Below are positions 7,952-12,239 of a stretch of 12,239 bases of DNA, piece after piece. Made by a program: the position numbers and the translations under genes. This stretch comes from Crocinitomicaceae bacterium (GTDB taxonomy: Bacteria; Bacteroidota; Bacteroidia; Flavobacteriales_D; Sanyastnellaceae): contig JADLBA010000118.1 of assembly GCA_020848015.1 (NCBI GenBank), positions 1 through 12,239 on the forward strand, in the 5' to 3' direction. Numbering within the stretch: the first letter of the stretch is position 1; every line of letters begins with the position of its first letter. The notes under the pieces were generated by a model, which worked only from the letters and a program-made list of their open reading frames with translations, made no database searches and was not told the DNA's origin.

Positions 7952-8416
7952 ATGAAAAATTCATTTATCTTTTTGACATTCTGCTTTATTGCGATTCTTT
8001 TTTTGACGAAAGATAACCAAGCCGGTGCGCAGAGTCTTCAGTTCAATGCGGTAAACACGTTTCAATACAGCCTTAGTGGCTTTGGAAATGCGAGCTCCAC
8101 ATATACCGTTCCTGCCGGAAAAGTAGCAAAAGTGGTGGATGCGGCTGGTACTAATTTTTGTTTTCAAATAGGTACTAATAGTAGTGGTTACGGTAGTGCG
8201 AAATTTGTTCTGAATGGATTTGAAATTCCTTCGCTGGCTAATTCGCTTTGTTCGGGCAGCACAAACAATACACTTTATAAGGTTCCGCTGGATCAATGGA
8301 TGAAAGCCGGTGATACCTTTCAGATGAAATTGCCAAACTTTGGAGGCTGGGGGAGTCCCAGCGCCCCAAGTGCTTCTTATCTATTGACTGTACTCGAGTA
8401 CAATATAGTGCCGTAG
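7952..8416 (+). CDS. Small secreted protein of unknown function
   Basis: I do not recognise a named family. The 154-residue protein has a signal peptide (hydrophobic 4-19, probable cleavage after residue 26 at GAQ). The mature part of ~128 residues is rich in Ser, Asn, Gly and aromatic residues and has alternating hydrophobic strands: LQFNAVNTFQYSLSGF, STYTVPAGKVAKVVDAAG, NFCFQIG, AKFVLNGFEIPSL, then DQWMKAGDTFQMKLP and SYLLTVLEYNIVP. The YTVPAGKVAKV and WMKAGDTFQM phrases suggest a jelly-roll or beta-sandwich fold like small proteins found beside tail-fibre-like secreted proteins in Bacteroidota; this is inference. Two Cys (in NFCFQ and SLCSG) could form a disulfide after export. It lies 66 bases after the tail-fibre-like gene and is likely co-transcribed with it. 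No sorting domain is present. Confidence 0.78.
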   Translation: MKNSFIFLTFCFIAILFLTKDNQAGAQSLQFNAVNTFQYSLSGFGNASSTYTVPAGKVAKVVDAAGTNFCFQIGTNSSGYGSAKFVLNGFEIPSLANSLCSGSTNNTLYKVPLDQWMKAGDTFQMKLPNFGGWGSPSAPSASYLLTVLEYNIVP

Positions 8417-8471
8417 CGGGGCGAGATCAAAACGGGGTTTACTTGCGTTGTATGTTGGTGTTAAAACTCCG

Positions 8472-8557
8472 GCGAATACCGATACCTGCGCAAGTCTATG
8501 AGCTATGGTGCATTCGCTGGTATTTTTTATTTCTGAATTTAATTCTTGATAAGAATT
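8472..8557. terminator. Possible bidirectional terminator between convergent genes
   Basis: The 140-base gap between convergent genes contains two candidates. On the plus strand, GCGAAT (8472-8477) pairs with ATTCGC (8512-8517), or AATACC (8475-8480) with GGTATT (8519-8524); both lie before a six-T run at 8523-8528. The loop is long, so this is weak. Separately, AATTCTT-gat-AAGAATT (8541-8557) is a perfect 7-bp hairpin that overlaps the stop codon of the minus-strand beta-helix gene. It has no good T-run after it on either strand. Confidence 0.3.
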
Positions 8558-10056
8558 TACCGTAGAATACTCAATTTTTTTACATGGATAAGGCCGTTCA
8601 GGTCGTTAATGCGCAATAGATATATACCCTCCGGCAAGCTGGATAAATCAAGCATCTGCTCATCTGCAAAATAAATTGCCCTCTCAATCCATCGCCCTTG
8701 TATATCAAGAACGCTTAGCTGGACACTGCGACAGGAAGATTTTACATGAACAATTCCGGATGAAGGATTAGGCCAAATTTGCACATCAGAAACTCCCGAC
8801 AATGTATTCACTTTTTCCGGTACGATGAATTCAAATGCTCCGATATCTATGTTTCCATCATAAGGCCGGGAAAGCAGCGGTTCTTCATAAGATTGGTACA
8901 TATTGGAGGGAGACAGGGAAAAACCGGTGTTGGTGGTGCCGGCATTCCCACCTTGGTCAATGATTTCTGTTGCAGAAGAATTCAAAGTGAAATCATTGTT
9001 GTTAGGATTGGTAAAACCGCTCCACGGGTAGTTGGCGAGCAACGCATTGTACTGATTGTCCATATTTGAGGGGATATTCCCGGTAATCAACTGTGTATTT
9101 GCTCCGGGAACAGAAACAAAAAGATTATTCCATACTTTGAATGTATTGATTCCGGATGCGGGCACCACATTGAAATACGCGATATTCCCGCTAAACTGGT
9201 TGATCACGGTATTATTGATAAAGTAAAAATCTTCCAGCGCATTGATGGCCGTATCCCAACCAACAATGCCGTGATTGGCTCCAGATGTGCCCTGAATGAT
9301 TATGTTGCCAATAAGGACATTCAGCCCGCCTTGCGCAATATTGATCTCCCAGCTTCCGTATCCTTCCGCTTCGTCTATCATGTTGTAAAGAATAAAACTG
9401 CGCTGTGCCCGCGACTTTATCGAATTGGCTTGACCACGCGGATCGTGCAGGTAGCAATTGGTGATGACAAGGGTATCAGTACTCGCACCGATGTAGAGAT
9501 GGTGCTCATATCCCGAATAATCCGGATCATTGGGCAACTGATAACCATTCTGTGAAAACTCACATTGTTCAATGATGACATTGCTGTCAGTTACACTTCC
9601 ATGTCCTTCGAGAATACCGTTTTGGCAATGGATGAAAAGACAGCTCTTCACAGTGAGGTTGCGAGCCTGGAACCGGATACCTGCGCCATTGGCTCCATTG
9701 GCATCCGATATCTGCGCCCCTTCAAATACGATGTTTTCGATGTAAATATCATCACACAGTCCCGGTGACTCGAAGACAAAAATTCCCTTTCCATTGGGAA
9801 TATCGCCGCTGCAGCGAAGCACGGTTCTGTCATTGCCAATGCCCAATCCGATAAATCTCAGGTTACTCTTAGTCCACTTGACGGCATCGTTCAGATAAAT
9901 GCCGCCATCTATGAAGACCGTGTCGCCGTCCTGTACAAGGTTTTTTACCTGACTGGGAAGGGTGTAGGATTGTCCGGAGCCTATATGCCATAGAGTGGCG
10001 CGGCAAAAGAAAGTTGTCAGAATTGCAAGACAGGTGATAAAGAGTTTTTTGCTCAT
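8557..10056 (-). CDS. Secreted right-handed beta-helix protein with T9SS type A sorting domain
   Basis: This 499-residue protein has a signal peptide (MSKKLFITCLAILTTFFCRA, cleavage near residue 20). Residues ~25-410 form a parallel beta-helix: GDTVFIDGGIYLN, NLRFIGLG, IYIENIVFEGA, NLTVKSCLFIHCQNGI, VIIEQCEFSQNG, LVITNCYLHD and YFINNTVINQ are successive rungs with the usual inward Val/Ile and Asn pattern. The helix ends with SRPYDGNIDIGAFEF, which closes many Bacteroidota beta-helix proteins. Residues ~421-499 are a T9SS type A sorting domain: VQIWPNPSSGIVHV, LSVLDIQGRWI, LDLSSLPEGIYLLRI, then the basic tail HVKKLSILR. In the family this fold is shared by polysaccharide lyases and adhesins. 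A His-His pair (185-186, in GYEHHLYIG) within the helix groove is a possible active-site feature, but I cannot assign catalysis. The protein is probably exported to the cell surface or released. It has its own transcription unit, convergent with the small secreted genes. Confidence 0.9.
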   Translation of the reverse strand: MSKKLFITCLAILTTFFCRATLWHIGSGQSYTLPSQVKNLVQDGDTVFIDGGIYLNDAVKWTKSNLRFIGLGIGNDRTVLRCSGDIPNGKGIFVFESPGLCDDIYIENIVFEGAQISDANGANGAGIRFQARNLTVKSCLFIHCQNGILEGHGSVTDSNVIIEQCEFSQNGYQLPNDPDYSGYEHHLYIGASTDTLVITNCYLHDPRGQANSIKSRAQRSFILYNMIDEAEGYGSWEINIAQGGLNVLIGNIIIQGTSGANHGIVGWDTAINALEDFYFINNTVINQFSGNIAYFNVVPASGINTFKVWNNLFVSVPGANTQLITGNIPSNMDNQYNALLANYPWSGFTNPNNNDFTLNSSATEIIDQGGNAGTTNTGFSLSPSNMYQSYEEPLLSRPYDGNIDIGAFEFIVPEKVNTLSGVSDVQIWPNPSSGIVHVKSSCRSVQLSVLDIQGRWIERAIYFADEQMLDLSSLPEGIYLLRINDLNGLIHVKKLSILR

Positions 10057-10161
10057 GGCAGGGCAATCTAAAAAGAAAAAATTGGTTGCCTGCTTTTGTC
10101 CTTTCGGAAGATTTACAGATTTTTTGAATCGAGTGCTGATAACACTAAGGAGAGTGATTTT

Positions 10162-10209
10162 ATGAGTGCTGTTGGAAAATTTGAATTACCTGAAAAGTTG
10201 GATATTTAA
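10162..10209 (+). CDS. Possible 15-codon micro-ORF with a Shine-Dalgarno
   Basis: AAGGAG at 10147-10152 lies nine bases before ATG 10162, followed by 15 codons (MSAVGKFELPEKLDI) and TAA. A strong Shine-Dalgarno is unusual for this type of genome, which makes the site stand out. It sits in the 201-base gap between two minus-strand genes, with no recognisable downstream gene on the plus strand. It may be a chance match, the remnant N-terminus of a lost gene, or a small peptide; the sequence does not decide between these. The rest of the 10057-10257 gap shows nothing else that I can support. Confidence 0.15.
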   Translation: MSAVGKFELPEKLDI

Positions 10210-10257
10210 CCTCAATGTCGTCAGCGTTCCCTTTTTCACGCAGTTTCCAGCGTACTA

Positions 10258-10542
10258 CTACGATCCCGCAAAAGGTGCTCCGAACACACCAACTGCCAGC
10301 TCCACCAGAATCAGAAAGAAAGCCAACAGAACAGCTCCACAGATGAGGAGCCTGTTTCTGACATTTTTCACTTTTCCCAAAACAAACTCACATAATAGAC
10401 CGGTTCCAGTCAATAGAAGTCCCATTATCATGAAGTCTCCTGCTTTCCAGTCAACCTCGTTGGTAAACTGCATGGCGATGAGCGGTATCAGCAGCAGAGA
10501 TAATGCTGACAGGAGGAGGATGGTTAAGCGTTTGTTTTTCAT
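10258..10542 (-). CDS. Small membrane protein with three predicted helices
   Basis: This 94-residue protein has three hydrophobic segments at about 6-24, 37-56 and 66-90. The conserved-looking loop QFTNEVDWKAGDFMIMGLLL joins the first two, and a basic VKNVRNR joins the second and third. I recall a widespread uncharacterised inner-membrane family with FTNEVNW...DF...G.LLLGTG...E and a final AVGIFG-type motif, here AVGVFGAPFAGS. Some relatives continue into a fourth helix that is absent here. Function is unknown. The ATG at 10542 is chosen because it begins MKNKR ahead of the first helix and sits after an A/T-rich leader; a second ATG at 10546 is in another frame. The antisense frame (10166-10723) is lower quality and not called. 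It precedes the beta-helix gene on the same strand by 201 bases, so it is probably transcribed separately. Confidence 0.8.
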   Translation of the reverse strand: MKNKRLTILLLSALSLLLIPLIAMQFTNEVDWKAGDFMIMGLLLTGTGLLCEFVLGKVKNVRNRLLICGAVLLAFFLILVELAVGVFGAPFAGS

Positions 10543-10728
10543 TCATGTCTTTTTAATTCCTAACCCGGTTGTGCAATCACTTAATATATTAACAAGTTGT
10601 GTGTCTCCCTATCAGCGACAGTTTCCATATCAACAGACAAACACGACTTCATCGTTCATTTACTTGTTGACACTTTCCATAGGACACATCTCAAATATTT
10701 GTTTTCATCCTGGTAAAGCATAAAGCCC

Positions 10729-10736
10729 TAAATTTG
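10729..10736 (+). promoter_or_regulatory. Putative -7 element for the restriction-modification operon
   Basis: TAAATTTG is an exact match to TAnnTTTG, 18 bases before the TTG start at 10755. A second near match, AATATTTG (7 of 8), follows at 10743-10750. Using the first would give a very short leader of about 12 bases. The 212-base stretch 10543-10754 upstream holds no gene that I can support. Confidence 0.4.
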
Positions 10737-10754
10737 GACTAAAATATTTGGCAA

Positions 10755-11654
10755 TTGGAACCAGCAATTAAAAATAACAATAAAAAGACCACCGCACCAA
10801 TTCTTAGGTTGACACGACCGAAAAAACTAATTGCATTTGGCTGGTATGGAGGCAAGTTTTCACATCTTGACTGGCTTTTGCCATTATTGCCAGACTGTTT
10901 ACATTATTGTGAACCCTTTGCTGGTTCGGGTGCTATATTACTTAACAGAGACCCTTCATCTGTGGAGACCTATAATGACATTGACGGAGAAGTAGTAAAT
11001 TTTTTCAAAGTATTAAGAGATGAAAAAGAAAAACTAATTGAGCAAATTGCATTGACACCATTTTCAAGAGAGGAATTTGCAATCGCTTGTGAATTAGACC
11101 CCGATTTGTCACAAGTAGAAAGAGCAAGACGTTTTTATATAAGAGCAAGACAAGTTAGAACAGGTCTTGCCCAAACAGCATCAATTGGAAGATGGGCTAA
11201 TTGTAAAAATACAAGCCGCTCTGGAATGAGTGGTGTTGTTAGCCGTTGGTTAGGCGGCGTTGAGCAGCTTGACTTTATTGCTGAAAGACTTCTACGAGTG
11301 CAAATTGAGAATAGACCAGCGATTGATATAATTAAATTGTATGATAGTAAAGGAACATTATTTTACTGCGACCCACCTTATATTCACGAAACCAGGGGAG
11401 ACACAAAAGCCTATGGTTTTGAAATGAATGATAATCATCATCGGGAATTAGCAAAGGCTTTAAACTCCATTGAGGGATTGGCAGCGATTTCTAACTATGA
11501 ATGTGAATTAATGGAAGAAATATATCCATCAAAAAGATGGAAAAAAGTTTTTAGTCCTGAAAAAACAATACATTCAACAAAAGATACAAGGCAGGAAGTG
11601 CTTTGGATTAATTATGATATACAAAAAGTATCAAAGATTTATTCCCTTTTTTAA
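10755..11654 (+). CDS. D12-class (Dam-like) N6-adenine DNA methyltransferase
   Basis: This 299-residue protein is a predicted S-adenosylmethionine-dependent methylase that modifies adenine N6 at a specific site, protecting host DNA from the neighbouring endonuclease. D12-class motifs are all present in order: FGWYGGK (28-34), the SAM-binding motif I EPFAGSGA (53-60), YNDIDGEVVNFF (73-84), the catalytic DPPY (206-209), SNYE (247-250 region) and the closing EVLWINY (281-287). The length fits the family. The start is TTG at 10755; there is no in-frame ATG or GTG between the upstream region and FGWYGGK, so a non-ATG start is forced. The coding sequence is AT-rich and the stop (TAA 11652-11654) abuts the ATG of the next gene, giving tight coupling of methylase before nuclease. 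The recognition sequence cannot be read from the protein. Confidence 0.93.
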   Translation: MEPAIKNNNKKTTAPILRLTRPKKLIAFGWYGGKFSHLDWLLPLLPDCLHYCEPFAGSGAILLNRDPSSVETYNDIDGEVVNFFKVLRDEKEKLIEQIALTPFSREEFAIACELDPDLSQVERARRFYIRARQVRTGLAQTASIGRWANCKNTSRSGMSGVVSRWLGGVEQLDFIAERLLRVQIENRPAIDIIKLYDSKGTLFYCDPPYIHETRGDTKAYGFEMNDNHHRELAKALNSIEGLAAISNYECELMEEIYPSKRWKKVFSPEKTIHSTKDTRQEVLWINYDIQKVSKIYSLF

Positions 11655-12239
11655 ATGAGCAAAACATCACCTGCCGAAATTTTAGAAGAATATTATCAAC
11701 TTGCACTAAAAAACATTGGGAGTAATTCAATAAAATCTGACGATCTAAGAGAACAGGTTGAGTTTATTTGTCGCTGTAATGCAAACAAAGCACCTATCCG
11801 CTTCCTCATGTCATGCTTACTTGCAAAAATTGACGATCCAAAAGTTGATATAAGAAAACCATACACTGAAATTGATGGAAAGAATACTTATTCTGGTAGA
11901 TTCTACGATGAACGTTATATTGAGGCAATGGTTCACAAATACAAATTACCCTGCAATCCGACAACAGCCTATTTAACGCCTGCATTCAGAAATCTTGACC
12001 GAGTTCTTACAACAGACCTTGCACTTGTTGGCAGACCAAGAGAAGTATATGAATACGCTATAAAAATTCTTGACGCTGTTCATGGTAAAAAAGAAACCCC
12101 TCAAAACTTATTACAAGAAATAATTCGCCTTTTACTTATCATAAAGGCAGAGGACGAAAACCGCATGAAACAACTTCTTGCAGACTTAAAACAGGCTGAT
12201 GATGTTTTACCTCTTTCATCTGAAGAAATAGTTACACTA
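11655..12239 (+). CDS. SacI-family type II restriction endonuclease, N-terminal part
   Basis: Open for 195 codons from ATG 11655 to the window edge with no stop, so the gene is cut by the window. It begins immediately after the methylase stop codon. The visible protein starts MSKTSPAEILEEYYQLALKN and contains FICRCNANKAPIRFLMSCLL, KPYTEIDG, SGRFYDERYIEAMVHKY, LPCNPTTAYLTPAFRNLDR, LVGRPREVYEY and LPLSSEEIVTL. From memory these phrases match proteins annotated as restriction endonuclease, SacI family; I could not search to confirm. The nuclease catalytic residues are expected further downstream, so activity cannot be judged here. The position directly after a DNA methylase supports the assignment. 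Like the methylase it is AT-rich compared with genes to the left. An alternative would be a regulatory or specificity subunit, but I consider this less likely. Confidence 0.75.
   Translation, partial: MSKTSPAEILEEYYQLALKNIGSNSIKSDDLREQVEFICRCNANKAPIRFLMSCLLAKIDDPKVDIRKPYTEIDGKNTYSGRFYDERYIEAMVHKYKLPCNPTTAYLTPAFRNLDRVLTTDLALVGRPREVYEYAIKILDAVHGKKETPQNLLQEIIRLLLIIKAEDENRMKQLLADLKQADDVLPLSSEEIVTL

Noticed and set aside
10166..10723. 185-codon open frame on the plus strand
   Set aside because: It lies antisense to the three-helix membrane protein gene, has no recognisable domain, and its sequence reads like a reversed copy of that gene's codons. The minus-strand protein has clear membrane segments and family-like motifs.
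10543..10754. Integron attC-like or prophage attachment site at the edge of the restriction-modification operon
   Set aside because: I looked for paired inverted cores and direct repeats flanking the operon and found no convincing pair; the right boundary is outside the window.

Overview
The window looks like chromosomal DNA of a Bacteroidota bacterium (probably Chitinophagales, Sphingobacteriales or a relative; the exact order cannot be set from sequence reading alone). The evidence is two proteins ending in type IX secretion (T9SS) sorting domains, one type B (gliding-motility-associated) and one type A; several secreted proteins carrying Bacteroidota-typical N-terminal modules; A/T-rich leaders with almost no Shine-Dalgarno sequences; and matches to the Bacteroidota -7 promoter element TAnnTTTG upstream of several genes. 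I see no rRNA, tRNA, CRISPR array or intact insertion sequence.

Layout. (1) 1-494: 3' end of a large T9SS cargo protein whose start lies outside the window. (2) 540-3929, minus: a complete fused isobutyryl-CoA mutase, IcmF (B12 domain, G-protein chaperone and mutase in one chain), convergent with gene 1. (3) 4070-4843, plus: a secreted zinc S1/P1-type nuclease, divergent from icmF. (4) 4844-5455: about 600 bases with no convincing gene, ending in a probable terminator for the next gene. (5) 5456-8416: three secreted proteins around a divergent promoter region. A glycine-rich multidomain protein is on the minus strand; a small protein with a phage-tail-fibre-like module and a small secreted protein of unknown function are on the plus strand. 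(6) 8557-10056, minus: a secreted right-handed beta-helix protein with a T9SS type A sorting domain. (7) 10258-10542, minus: a small three-helix membrane protein. (8) 10755 to the window end, plus: a restriction-modification operon made of a D12-class N6-adenine DNA methylase followed directly by the N-terminal part of a SacI-family restriction endonuclease. This segment is visibly more AT-rich than the rest and is probably horizontally acquired.

How it works together. Most of the window serves the cell surface and exterior: T9SS cargo, a secreted nuclease, and adhesin- or matrix-like glycine-rich and tail-fibre-like proteins. icmF is a stand-alone metabolic gene for reversible isobutyryl-CoA/n-butyryl-CoA isomerisation. 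The restriction-modification operon at the right edge is a separate defence module. The points most worth following up are the pairing of an adenine methylase with a SacI-type endonuclease, the secreted tail-fibre-like protein and its partner, and the conflict between lipobox and N-terminal Trp in the nuclease. I found no clear evidence of an entirely new system.
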